Shown piece by piece: positions 7,412 to 14,254 of a stretch of 21,843 nucleotides of DNA. Made by a program: the position numbers and the translations under genes. The DNA is from Thermoplasmata archaeon (GTDB lineage Archaea; Thermoplasmatota; Thermoplasmata; Lutacidiplasmatales; UBA184). The first letter of the stretch is position 1, and each line of letters opens with the position of its first letter. Under the pieces are notes generated by a model. That model ran no database searches. It was given only the letters and a program-made list of their open reading frames with translations, and was not told the DNA's origin. The DNA is taken from contig JAKATE010000015.1 of the NCBI GenBank assembly GCA_021828085.1, forward strand, positions 1 to 21,843. The letters run 5' to 3'.

Positions 7412-8058
7412 CCGCTCCGAGCTCCGCCGAGCGGTCCGGCCCTGAGTGGCTCGATGGCCTTGGTCGCCTCCCACCCAGGGTCCGCAACGCCCTCGAGAAG
7501 GTGCCGCGGGAGCGCTTCGTCCCCGCCCGGTACCGCTCCCGGGCCTACGAGGACGCTCCGATCCCGCTCGGCCCTTCCTCCACGATCTCCGCCCCCCATA
7601 TGGTCGCGCTGCAGCTCGTCTGGGCCGAGCTCCGGCCCGGGGATCGCGTCCTCGAGCTCGGTTCCGGCTCGGGCTATCTGCTGGCGCTCCTCAGCGAGCT
7701 CGTCGGACCGACCGGAAGGGTGGTCGGGGTGGAGCGCGACACCACTCTGGTCCGGCTCTCCCGGGAGGTTCTCGAGGCGCTCTCGCTCCCGACCCTTCCC
7801 CGGGTCCTCGAGGGCGACGGGGAAGAGGCCGCCCAAGGAGAGGGACCGTTCGACCGGCTGCTCGTCTCCTTCGCCCAGACCTCCCCGGTTCCCGCCGGCT
7901 GGCTCGAGCTCCTCGCCCCGGAGGGCCTCGCCGTGGCCCCGCTCACCGAGGGAGAGGAGACCCTCCTCGTCCGCCTGCGTCGCGGTCCCCGGGGGTGGCA
8001 GGAGGTGCGTCGGGGGCCCCCGTGCGCCTTCGTGCCGCGGCAGCGACCCCTCCCGTGA
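7408..8058 (+). CDS. pcm: Protein-L-isoaspartate O-methyltransferase
   Basis: This enzyme methylates L-isoaspartyl residues in age-damaged proteins as the first step of their repair. The 216-residue product has the expected length. It shows PRERFVP, AYEDAPIPLG, the SAPHM segment that recognises the substrate, the SAM motif VLELGSGSGYLLALL and GVERD at the end of strand 2. It then has FDRLLVSFAQTSPVP and a C-terminal ALTEGEETLLV-like strand typical of PIMT. The frame is open far upstream because it runs antiparallel to rlmE codon use, so the start must be inferred. TTG 7408 overlaps the rlmE stop (TTGA) and lies about 17 codons before the conserved region. No ATG or GTG is available nearby in frame. 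It is probably translated by coupling to rlmE. Confidence 0.87.
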   Translation: MTAPSSAERSGPEWLDGLGRLPPRVRNALEKVPRERFVPARYRSRAYEDAPIPLGPSSTISAPHMVALQLVWAELRPGDRVLELGSGSGYLLALLSELVGPTGRVVGVERDTTLVRLSREVLEALSLPTLPRVLEGDGEEAAQGEGPFDRLLVSFAQTSPVPAGWLELLAPEGLAVAPLTEGEETLLVRLRRGPRGWQEVRRGPPCAFVPRQRPLP

Positions 8059-8059
8059 G

Positions 8060-8067
8060 GTATATAG
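8060..8067 (+). promoter_or_regulatory. Strong TATA box (GTATATAG)
   Basis: A canonical archaeal TATA box in the context GAGGTATATAG begins two bases after the pcm stop and about 57 bp before the next ATG. It predicts a leader of about 30 nt. The same GGTATATA core occurs at 12521 and 21021. Confidence 0.7.
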
Positions 8068-8120
8068 ACAGTTGCGCCATCCCCCGCGCCCACACCCGGG
8101 CTCTCCGGGGGTAGTACCTA

Positions 8121-9359
8121 ATGATTCGTTTTGGTCCGGCCGGCATCCCCTTGTCTTGCAAGGGGAGGACTCTCCGGGACGGGATCCAGGACATCCACAA
8201 CTCCGGGCTGAGCGCCATGGAGCTCCAGTTCATCAAGGTCAATCCTCTCGTTCGCGAGCCGCTCGAGGAGGAGCTCGGACGCCGACCTGTGGAGATCCCG
8301 GGGAGCCTCATGGTCGAGGCCGGGCTCCCGGCGAAGGGGCAGGTGCTGAGCGACCCGAAGCTTTTGCACGAGCCGCTCTCGCGCCGTTCGCGCCTGACGC
8401 TCCTCACCTGGTTCCTGGCGAAGGACCACTTCGAGCTCGCCCAGGGACGCCTGCTCGCCCAGTCCCTGGACGTCCGCCTCACGCTCCACGCCCCCTACTA
8501 CGTGGACCTGGTCTCCTCCCCGGCCGCCCGGGAGCGCACCCTCCACCAGTTCCAGTGGGCCTCCACGCTCGCGGCCGGGCTGGGGAGCCGGGCCATGGTC
8601 GGGCACCTCGGTTTCTACGGTCCCGGGACCCGGGAGGAGGCCTATGAGAGGCTTGCTGGGGAGGTGCGCCTGCTCCGCCAGTGGATGGAGGGGCTCGGGA
8701 AGGAGGAGCTCCTCTTCCTCGTCGAGCCCAGCGGCCACCCGGAGATCTTCGGGACCCGGGAGGAGGTGCTCCGGCTCTCGCGGGAGGTCCGCGGGGTGCG
8801 GCCGGTCCTCCATCTTGCCCATCTCGCCGCACGGGAGCGCAAGAGGTTCGAGGACCGGGCCGAGCTCGAAACGCTCTTCGAGGAGTTCGTCCAGGCGAGC
8901 CGGGGCGACCTCTATCTGAATTTCTCCGGGGTGGAGTTCCACAACCCGGGAGAGTTCCGGTTCACCCCGATCAAGCGCGGGATGGTCCACTTCGACACCG
9001 TGGCCGAGCTCCTGGCGGACCGGGACTACGACGCGACGGTGATCAGCTCCTCGCCCTTGCTCGAGCACGACGCCATGTACATGAAGCTCCTCTACGAGCG
9101 CGCGCTGACCAAGCACTTCGGTCGCCAGAAGCATGTGGCGCCGGCGCTCACCGTGGGCGGTCCGGCGGAGCTGCCCTCCCCGGGGCCGGCCGGTCGGCCG
9201 GCGGTGCCGTCCGTGCGACCGGCCCAGCGACCGGTGGTCCGGGTGGTGAGGCCCTCCCCCTCCCATCCTTCCCACCCACCGAAGAGGAAGGCCCCGCCGG
9301 CGCGAGGGAGGAAGAGCTCCCCCCGGAAGAAGGCCAAGGGCCATGCCCGGTCACGCTGA
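8121..9359 (+). CDS. Endonuclease IV / xylose-isomerase-like TIM barrel protein with basic tail
   Basis: The product has 412 residues. Residues 1 to about 345 resemble the AP endonuclease 2 / xylose isomerase-like TIM-barrel superfamily. The opening strand is IRFGPAGIPLSCKG. Candidate metal-binding residues sit at the strand ends: His in LTLHAPYYVDL (about 122-132), His in VGHLGFYG (about 159-166), Glu in FLVEPSGH (about 200-206), His in LHLAHLAA (about 229) and Glu-His in SPLLEHDAMYMK. The arrangement fits archaeal endonuclease IV homologues that act on abasic sites, but a sugar-phosphate isomerase cannot be excluded. From about residue 349 a Pro-rich then Lys/Arg-rich tail ends the protein, plausibly binding nucleic acid. 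Its last 17 bases overlap hxlB. The ATG at 8121 follows a strong TATA box. Confidence 0.78.
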   Translation: MIRFGPAGIPLSCKGRTLRDGIQDIHNSGLSAMELQFIKVNPLVREPLEEELGRRPVEIPGSLMVEAGLPAKGQVLSDPKLLHEPLSRRSRLTLLTWFLAKDHFELAQGRLLAQSLDVRLTLHAPYYVDLVSSPAARERTLHQFQWASTLAAGLGSRAMVGHLGFYGPGTREEAYERLAGEVRLLRQWMEGLGKEELLFLVEPSGHPEIFGTREEVLRLSREVRGVRPVLHLAHLAARERKRFEDRAELETLFEEFVQASRGDLYLNFSGVEFHNPGEFRFTPIKRGMVHFDTVAELLADRDYDATVISSSPLLEHDAMYMKLLYERALTKHFGRQKHVAPALTVGGPAELPSPGPAGRPAVPSVRPAQRPVVRVVRPSPSHPSHPPKRKAPPARGRKSSPRKKAKGHARSR

Positions 9360-9927
9360 ACGCTCCGTCCCCTCCGCCGTCCAGACCTTCCTGCGGGCCA
9401 CCAGCTACATCGGGGAGGAGGTCACGCGTGCCCTTTCGGCCCTCTCCCCCGAGGAGGTCGCAAGGGCGGTGGAGATGCTCGACCGCGCTCCCAAGACGTT
9501 CGTCTACGGCGCGGGGCGATCGGGGATCATCGCGAGGGCTCTCGCCATGCGTCTCGTGCAGGTCGGGCTCACCGCCTTCGTCATCGGGGAATCCGTCACC
9601 CCCATCGTGCGCCGGGGGGATGCTGTGGTCATCTTCTCCAACCGGGGGGAGAGCCAGACCTCGGTCCAGACGGCCAACATCGTCCGCCGCGAAGGGGCCG
9701 GGTTGCTCGTGGTGACGGCCCGGGGGAACAGCAAGCTTGCTCACGCCGCCACGCTCCTCCTCGAACTCGACCTCCGCGACGCCCCGGAGCGGCCGCGCCT
9801 CGCCCCCCTGGGCACGCTGTTCGAGGCGGCGAGCCTTCGTCTCTCCGACGGGCTCATCGCCGCGCTCATGGAGCGCCGGCGCGAGACCGAGGAGTCGCTG
9901 CGTCGCCGCCACGCCATCATGGTGTGA
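9343..9927 (+). CDS. hxlB: 6-phospho-3-hexuloisomerase (SIS domain)
   Basis: The 194-residue SIS-domain protein is typical in length for hexuloisomerase, which interconverts D-arabino-hex-3-ulose 6-phosphate and fructose 6-phosphate. In archaea this runs toward ribulose 5-phosphate. Diagnostic features are VYGAGRSGIIARALAMRL (from about residue 54), FVIGESVTP (about 79-87), the GDAVVIFSNRGES loop in place of the usual SGSGET, and a C-terminal LAPLGTLFEAASL. The ATG lies inside the end of the preceding gene with a 17-bp overlap, so the two are cotranscribed. The usual partner hexulose-6-phosphate synthase is not present in this window. The variant sugar-phosphate loop (SNRGES) could shift substrate preference within the SIS family. 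Confidence 0.85.
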   Translation: MPGHAERSVPSAVQTFLRATSYIGEEVTRALSALSPEEVARAVEMLDRAPKTFVYGAGRSGIIARALAMRLVQVGLTAFVIGESVTPIVRRGDAVVIFSNRGESQTSVQTANIVRREGAGLLVVTARGNSKLAHAATLLLELDLRDAPERPRLAPLGTLFEAASLRLSDGLIAALMERRRETEESLRRRHAIMV

Positions 9928-9955
9928 GCTCCCCTGCGCCGCTCTGCGCGCCGGA

Positions 9956-9967
9956 TAGCTTTTTAGG
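9956..9967 (+). promoter_or_regulatory. AT-rich site between hxlB and pdaD
   Basis: TAGCTTTTTAGG follows the hxlB stop by about 28 bases and is centred near 9962. The T5 run could end hxlB transcripts, and the same site could act as a TATA-like element for pdaD, with initiation near 9988. The two roles cannot be separated by eye. Confidence 0.4.
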
Positions 9968-9975
9968 CGAAGGAG

Positions 9976-10491
9976 GTGGTCGCGCCCTCCGTGCCGGCCA
10001 GCACGCGCAAGGGAGAGGAGCCGCTCGTCCCGATCCCCACCCGTTTCTTCGTGACCAGCGGCCGGGCCATCAACAAGACCAGCGAGCTCAACGCCTTCGA
10101 TCTCGCGCTCCTGAAGGCCGGGATCGGGGAGCAGAACCTGGTCTCGGTCTCTTCCGTCCTCCCCGACGGCATCCGGCAGATCGACCGCCGCCCGATCCCC
10201 ATGGGCGCGATCACCCACTGCGTCCTCGCCCGCCACCAGGGAGGGGAGGGGGAGGTGATCAGCGCCGGGATCGCCTACGGCTTCCGTACCGACGGGCATG
10301 GGGGGTACGTGGCCGAGGGCCACATCCACGGGACCCAGAAGGCGCTCAAGGAGTTCCTTCGCTGGCGCATGGAGGAGATCGCCCACTTCCGGGGCGTGGC
10401 GCTCCGCAAGATCAGCTACCGGACCGAGGAGCTGCAGATCCCCATGGACCACTACGGGGTCTGCGTGGCGGCCTGCGTCTTCCTCCGGTAG
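9976..10491 (+). CDS. pdaD: Pyruvoyl-dependent arginine decarboxylase
   Basis: This archaeal enzyme turns arginine into agmatine for polyamine synthesis and for agmatidine modification of tRNA-Ile. The proenzyme cleaves itself at a Ser-Ser bond to form beta and alpha chains with an N-terminal pyruvoyl group. Here the site is in LVSVSSVLP, at Ser59-Ser60 counted from GTG 9976. TSGRAINKTSELNAFDLALLKAGIG precedes it in family order, and the alpha chain continues with the PMGAITHCV, ISAGIAYGF and MDHYGVCVAACVF segments. Length (171 residues) agrees with the Methanocaldococcus enzyme. Two GTG starts are possible. GTG 9976 overlaps the AGGAGGTG run. GTG 9991 would use that run as a Shine-Dalgarno sequence and lies about 29 bp after the AT-rich site. 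The mature catalytic part is unaffected. Confidence 0.9.
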   Translation: MVAPSVPASTRKGEEPLVPIPTRFFVTSGRAINKTSELNAFDLALLKAGIGEQNLVSVSSVLPDGIRQIDRRPIPMGAITHCVLARHQGGEGEVISAGIAYGFRTDGHGGYVAEGHIHGTQKALKEFLRWRMEEIAHFRGVALRKISYRTEELQIPMDHYGVCVAACVFLR

Positions 10492-10504
10492 GCCGCCGGC
10501 GCGC

Positions 10505-10837
10505 TCAGAAGAGCTTGCGCAACAGCAGCTTGTCCTCGAAGCTGGCGTCGATCTTGAGACGGCCGCTGTAGAGGGCCTTGATGGGCCCGATCTCCTTGTT
10601 GAGGAGCGCCTGGAAGGTCCCCTCGTCCACCTGGACCCGGACGTCGGGAGGCTCCCCGTTGGCCATCCTCGGGGGCGAGAGCACCCCCTGCTGGAGCTCG
10701 AGCGCGAAGCTCGGACCCCCGGTGATATCCAGCCGGATGCGGCGCACCTTCCCGCGGAGGTCCTCCAGGAGCCCCGGGTTCTCCCGGACCCGCCGGTTGA
10801 AGCGGTCCACCACGGCGACCAGGGTGTCCTCGATCAT
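10505..10837 (-). CDS. SCP2 sterol-binding-domain protein
   Basis: The 110-residue product is a single SCP2-like domain. It has an N-terminal helix (LVAVVDRFNRRVRENPGLL), then strands IRLDITGGPSFALEL and PDVRVQVDEGTFQALLN, and the C-terminal GPIKALYSGRLKIDASFEDKLLLRKLF. The pattern of I-K-A-L-x-S-G-x-L-K-I-D is typical of SCP2 proteins, which bind lipids or other hydrophobic ligands in a small pocket. The ligand in archaea is unknown. ATG 10837 overlaps the RNase HII stop (ATGA), so it is translationally coupled to rnhB. It ends 13 bp from the convergent pdaD. An AT-rich patch (GGATTAAGAG on the minus strand, near 10877) inside rnhB might provide an extra start of transcription. Confidence 0.82.
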   Translation of the reverse strand: MIEDTLVAVVDRFNRRVRENPGLLEDLRGKVRRIRLDITGGPSFALELQQGVLSPPRMANGEPPDVRVQVDEGTFQALLNKEIGPIKALYSGRLKIDASFEDKLLLRKLF

Positions 10838-11538
10838 CGGTAATCCTCGAGAGCGGAGACCCCTTGACCGCTCTTAATCCTAGTGAGGGTCTTCCAAGAA
10901 CGCCGGATCCAGGGCGGGAGCGGGGCCTTCTCCGCGAGACAGCGTTCGAGGTAGCGGCGCGTCTCGGGGTCTGACGGGTAGCCGCTCCCCAAGGGGATCG
11001 GACTGCGGGCCTGGAGCTCGCGCACCGCCTGGTCCCTCCCCACCTTCGCCACGATGGATGCGGCCCCGACCACGGCGAAGAGCTCGTCGGCCCGGTGCGA
11101 GGAGCTCACCTTCACCGCCACACCGGCGGCCCGGCAGCGCGCGCTGAGCTTGCGCCCGAACCGGGCCGCATCGGGGTCGCAGGCGTCCACCACCACCTCG
11201 TGCGGGCGGAGCGCCCCCACCAGGCCGGCCATCAGGGAGAGCTCGAGCTCGTTGAGCTGGCCCTGGTCGACATGCCGGTCGATCGTCGGGGGCTCGGCCC
11301 GGGCCGTGGCCGAGCGACCGAGCTTTCGCAGCACGAGGGCGATGCGCTCCCTTTCCTTCGGGGAGAGCTGCTTCGAATCGCGCACGCCCACCGAACGCAA
11401 CCGCTCCTCGGCCTCCGGGGCCGGGCCGGTCCAGAGGAACCCCCCGACGACGAGCGGTCCGAGCGCGCTGCCGCGCCCTGCTTCGTCCAGCCCCAGGATC
11501 CCCCGGCCCGGCGCGGCCCCTTCGGTACCGGCGAGCAA
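10834..11538 (-). CDS. rnhB: Ribonuclease HII
   Basis: This enzyme removes RNA from RNA-DNA hybrids and cuts at single ribonucleotides in DNA. Motifs are GILGLDEAGRGSALGPLVVGGF with the paired catalytic Asp-Glu, RDSKQLSPKERE, VVVDACDPD with the third acidic residue, and ASIVAKVGRDQAV with the last Asp. A C-terminal GSGYPSDPETRRYL and a W-x-R-R-S-W-K-T region match archaeal RNase HII. The length of 234 residues is normal. The open frame extends well upstream, but the start is set at TTG 11538. It is preceded by GAGGAG a few bases away, lies about 38 bp after a minus-strand TATA-like site, and sits 13 residues before the first catalytic motif. The stop overlaps the SCP2 gene. Confidence 0.9.
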   Translation of the reverse strand: MLAGTEGAAPGRGILGLDEAGRGSALGPLVVGGFLWTGPAPEAEERLRSVGVRDSKQLSPKERERIALVLRKLGRSATARAEPPTIDRHVDQGQLNELELSLMAGLVGALRPHEVVVDACDPDAARFGRKLSARCRAAGVAVKVSSSHRADELFAVVGAASIVAKVGRDQAVRELQARSPIPLGSGYPSDPETRRYLERCLAEKAPLPPWIRRSWKTLTRIKSGQGVSALEDYR

Positions 11539-11572
11539 GGTCTCCTCGGGAGAACCCGGGAACGGGAGAGGG

Positions 11573-11581
11573 GTGAAATAG
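11573..11581. promoter_or_regulatory. Shared divergent TATA-like element
   Basis: GTGAAATAG on the plus strand (CTATTTCAC on the minus) is the only AT-rich run between the two divergent genes. On the plus strand its centre is 25 bp before GTG 11602, predicting a leaderless mRNA. On the minus strand it is about 38 bp before TTG 11538, predicting a 12-nt leader. Confidence 0.45.
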
Positions 11582-11601
11582 GCTCCCCCAATGGCGCCGG
11601 C

Positions 11602-12489
11602 GTGGCGCTCGACGGGCTCGTCGTTCCTCTGGTCACCCTCTTCGACGATCAGGGCGGGCTCGACCTCCCGAAGAACTCCCGGTTCACCCGCTCCCTGCTG
11701 GACGAAGGGGTGCTGCATGTCTGGGCGCTCTCTCCCTGGGCGGAGACCGCCGGTCTCACCCCCTCCGAACGGTCGAGCCTGCTGGAGAAGGTCTGCGAGA
11801 GCGGGACGTTCTACTCGGACACGTGGGCGAGCCTTCCCCCGCTCTCGGGGGAAGAGCTGCTCCAGGCGGCCGATGACACCGAGGCGGCCGGGGTGAGCGT
11901 CCTCGTGGTGGAGTTCCCGGCGGGCGCCACCGCGGAGACCCTCCGCAACCATCTCCGGGCGCTCAAGGGCCGGACCCAGGCCCCGCTGATGGGTTTCCTT
12001 GCCCCCTCGGGAGAACCCTCCTCACTCACCCCTCCCTTGGCGCAGGAGCTGGCCCGGGCCGACCTGCTCCAGGGCTTGGTCGACTTCGGCCCCGACCCGG
12101 GGAGCGTCGCACGGTTCCGTGACGGTGCCTCGGAGGGGTTCTCGATCCTCTCGGGAAGGACCTCCCAGATCTACGGGGACCTCCGGTCCGGCGCCCGGGG
12201 AGCGGCGCTCCCGGTCGCGAATGCCCTCCCCAAGTGGGGCCTCGCCCTCATCGAGGCCGCCCGGAAGGACGAGGAGGCGCGCGGGAAGGAGCTCCAGCAG
12301 CTCGGGGAGCAGCTGGAACGGCTCGCCCAGGCGATGGGGATGCCGGCCGGCCTCAAAGCGCTCGCCCACGCCCTCCGCGAGACCGACGAAGGCTACCGGC
12401 CCCCGACCAGCGCACCGTCCGCCAGCTCCCGGGAGGCGCTCACCCAGGCTCTGGCGCCGCTCCAGGGGTCTCTCCGGGACCTTCTTTGA
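11602..12489 (+). CDS. DHDPS/KDG-aldolase-fold protein lacking the Schiff-base lysine
   Basis: The 295-residue protein follows the dihydrodipicolinate synthase/N-acetylneuraminate lyase family. It opens with LDGLVVPLVTLFDDQGGLD (family: G-x-x-x-A-x-x-T-P-F). It then has a helix and a LTPSERSSLLE segment (family: Ls-x-x-E-R). Later come FSILSGRTSQIYGDLRSGARGA and ANALPKWG (family: lsG-d and isv-x-aN). Key active-site elements are changed. The GTTGE loop reads SPWAE (44-48), the catalytic Tyr region reads LVVEFPAG, and the G-I-K strand with the Schiff-base lysine reads GLV at 158-160. It therefore probably has no classical aldolase chemistry. GTG 11602 is favoured by the TATA spacing and by the start of homology. 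The function is unknown and could be binding or regulation. Confidence 0.7.
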   Translation: MALDGLVVPLVTLFDDQGGLDLPKNSRFTRSLLDEGVLHVWALSPWAETAGLTPSERSSLLEKVCESGTFYSDTWASLPPLSGEELLQAADDTEAAGVSVLVVEFPAGATAETLRNHLRALKGRTQAPLMGFLAPSGEPSSLTPPLAQELARADLLQGLVDFGPDPGSVARFRDGASEGFSILSGRTSQIYGDLRSGARGAALPVANALPKWGLALIEAARKDEEARGKELQQLGEQLERLAQAMGMPAGLKALAHALRETDEGYRPPTSAPSASSREALTQALAPLQGSLRDLL

Positions 12490-12520
12490 GCCGGGCGAGC
12501 CCCCTCCGGGGCCCCGAGAA

Positions 12521-12530
12521 GGTATATACC
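12521..12530 (+). promoter_or_regulatory. Strong TATA box of the S8e operon
   Basis: GGTATATACC is a canonical TATA box centred about 36 bp before the S8e ATG, predicting a leader of roughly 10 nt. The leader has no Shine-Dalgarno sequence. It should drive rps8e, srp19 and the GPN GTPase gene. Confidence 0.7.
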
Positions 12531-12561
12531 CCGGGAAGGTCGGGCGTCCCTCCGACCGAAC

Positions 12562-12957
12562 ATGGGGATCTGGCAGGGGCGCTCCAGGCGCAAGAAGACC
12601 GGGGGTCGGCTGCGGCCGATCCGCAAGAAGCGACGCTTCGAGATCGCCCGCGAGCTGCAGTTCCCGACCATCGGGGAGCGGGCGGTGAAGCTCTACCGCG
12701 TCCGGGGGGCCAACCGCAAGGTGCGCATCCTTGTCGCCGACCGGATCCAGGTCTACGACCCGGCCACCCGCACCCACAAGATCGCCCGGGCCATCAGCGT
12801 CCGCCAGAACGACGCGAACCCCAACTACGTGCAACGCAACATCATGAACAAGGGCGCGGTGGTGGAGACCGACCTTGGGCTGGTCCGCATCCTCTCCCGA
12901 CCCGGGCAGGACGGGGTGCTGAACGCCGTCCTCCTCCCGCCCTCCAAGCCGGCCTGA
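12562..12957 (+). CDS. rps8e: Ribosomal protein S8e
   Basis: This small-subunit protein is found in archaea and eukaryotes but not bacteria. The 131-residue product starts with GIWQGRSRRKKTGGRL and a basic RPIRKKRRFEIARE stretch, typical of S8e. It continues through KLYRVRGANRKVRILVADRIQVYDP, and then VRQNDANPNYVQRNIMNKGAVVETDLG with the family's N-x-x-Y-x-x-x-N-I-x-x-K-G-A pattern. It ends in a strand-rich GLVRILSRPGQDGVLNAVLL. Length fits archaeal S8e. It is the first gene after a strong TATA box and lies seven bases before srp19, so the two are probably cotranscribed. This is one of the firmest calls in the window and a key sign that the genome is archaeal. Confidence 0.97.
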   Translation: MGIWQGRSRRKKTGGRLRPIRKKRRFEIARELQFPTIGERAVKLYRVRGANRKVRILVADRIQVYDPATRTHKIARAISVRQNDANPNYVQRNIMNKGAVVETDLGLVRILSRPGQDGVLNAVLLPPSKPA

Positions 12958-12964
12958 CGGGCCG

Positions 12965-13267
12965 ATGCCGTCGTACTTCTACGTCTATCCGAGCTACCTG
13001 AAGAAGGCCGCGCCGCGCGCTGAAGGGCGGCGGATCCCCCTCCCCTCGGCGGTGACGGGAAACCTCGAGCCCCCCCGCCTCCTCGCGGCCTGCAAGGCCC
13101 TTGGGTACGAGGCGGAGCTCGAGGAGCGCCACTATCCCCGCGAGGCCTGGCGCAATGAGGGGCGCCTCAAGGTGACCAAGCGCGAGGGCGTGACGAAGCA
13201 GGAGTTCCTCCGGGCGCTGGCCCGCGAGCTGCAGAGGACCTCGGGCGCCCCGTCCCCGGAGCGATGA
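12965..13267 (+). CDS. srp19: Signal recognition particle 19 kDa protein
   Basis: SRP19 binds 7S RNA and helps SRP54 assemble for cotranslational targeting to the membrane. The 100-residue protein has the archaeal pattern. An opening FYVYPSYLKK strand is followed by EGRRIPLPSAVTGNLEPPRLLAACKALGYEAELEE, where the G-R-R-I-P and A-V segments touch the RNA. A HYPREAWRNEGRLKVTK segment with the conserved Y-P-R and G-R-x-x-V then completes the fold. The remaining tail of about 33 residues is helical. It lies seven bases after S8e, and its stop overlaps the ATG of the GPN GTPase gene (ATGA), which indicates a tightly packed operon. Confidence 0.93.
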   Translation: MPSYFYVYPSYLKKAAPRAEGRRIPLPSAVTGNLEPPRLLAACKALGYEAELEERHYPREAWRNEGRLKVTKREGVTKQEFLRALARELQRTSGAPSPER

Positions 13268-14088
13268 TGTCCGACCCCCTCGCCGTCTACCTCACGGGCA
13301 CCGCGGGGGTCGGGAAGACCAGCTTCACCCGGGCCTTCGCCCAGTGGCTCACCGAGGCCGGCTACGACGCGGTCACGGTCAACCTGGACCCGGGCATGGA
13401 GAAGCCGGCCTACGACCCGGACCTGGACATCCGCGACTGGGTCAAGCTCGCCGAGGTCCAGTCCGAGCTCGGGCTCGGCCCGAACGGCGCCCAGGTCGCC
13501 GCCAGCGACCTGATGGCGCTCAAGGTCTTCGAGGTCCGACGCGAGCTCGAGAAGCTCGGCGGGGACTACCTCCTGGTGGACACCCCGGGACAGGTGGAGC
13601 TCTTCGCCTTCCGGGAGTCCTCGCGCCACCTTGTGGAGGTGCTCACCGGGGAGCGCAGCCTCATCGCCTTCCTGCTCGACCCCCTGCTCGCCCGCCGCCC
13701 GGGAGGCTACCTCTCCCTGCTGATGCTCTCCGCCACCGTGCAGTTCCGTTTCGGCCTTCCCATGGTGAACCTGGTGGGGAAGGAGGACCTCCTCTCCCCG
13801 GAGGAGCGCGCGCTGCTCGCCCAGTGGGGGGAGGAGCCCTTCACGCTCTACGAGGCGGCGCGCGACGAGAGCCCCGAAGGGAGCCAGGGGCTCAGCCTGG
13901 AGCTCTTCCGCGCCCTGGAGACCATCGGGCCGCTCTGGAACCCGGTCTTCACCAGCGCCGAGCTCGGGACCGGGCTCGAGGACCTCTACAACCTCTGCCA
14001 GCAGGTCTTCGCCTCCGGCGAGGACGTGGAGCGCTCGGGGGGACCCACGAGCGGGGCCGACGAGCCCCCAGGCTCCGGCCCGGAGTGA
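13264..14088 (+). CDS. GPN-loop GTPase
   Basis: The 274-residue protein belongs to the archaeal/eukaryotic GPN-loop GTPases (Pyrococcus PAB0955 type). These are homodimeric, and in eukaryotes they help assemble and import RNA polymerase II. Motifs are the P-loop GTAGVGKTS at residues 12-20, DPGMEKP with switch residues, the insertion triad Gly72-Pro73-Asn74 that gives the family its name, DTPGQVELF (G3) and VNLVGKEDLL (G4, with G-K-E-D in place of N-K-x-D). The C-terminus is disordered and Pro/Gly-rich. ATG 13264 overlaps the SRP19 stop; ATG 13267 next to it is equally possible. The neighbourhood of S8e and SRP19 suits a role in RNA polymerase or ribosome biogenesis, though this is inferred. 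Confidence 0.93.
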   Translation: MMSDPLAVYLTGTAGVGKTSFTRAFAQWLTEAGYDAVTVNLDPGMEKPAYDPDLDIRDWVKLAEVQSELGLGPNGAQVAASDLMALKVFEVRRELEKLGGDYLLVDTPGQVELFAFRESSRHLVEVLTGERSLIAFLLDPLLARRPGGYLSLLMLSATVQFRFGLPMVNLVGKEDLLSPEERALLAQWGEEPFTLYEAARDESPEGSQGLSLELFRALETIGPLWNPVFTSAELGTGLEDLYNLCQQVFASGEDVERSGGPTSGADEPPGSGPE

Positions 14089-14254
14089 GGGGACGGCGGC
14101 CGCGGGCCTCGCGAGCCTCCGCGAGCCCCCTCGCACGATGACCGAGTCCCGACGGCGGTGGCCCGGCCCCCTCCGAGGTTAGGTCCGGATCGTCGCGCGC
14201 CGTTGACCATCAGCTCTTTGATCGAGAGGCCGGGCCCCGGCAAGAGGCCCGCCG

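Noticed and set aside
11539..11952. N-terminal extension of RNase HII up to an ATG at 11952
   Set aside because: It overlaps the oppositely transcribed DHDPS-like gene and has no RNase HII similarity. The TTG at 11538 with a GAGGAG run and TATA spacing is better.
14134..14181. A 14-codon open frame between the GPN GTPase and the Amt-like gene
   Set aside because: It is too short, Arg/Pro-rich and lacks a ribosome binding site or promoter. Chance is the simplest explanation.
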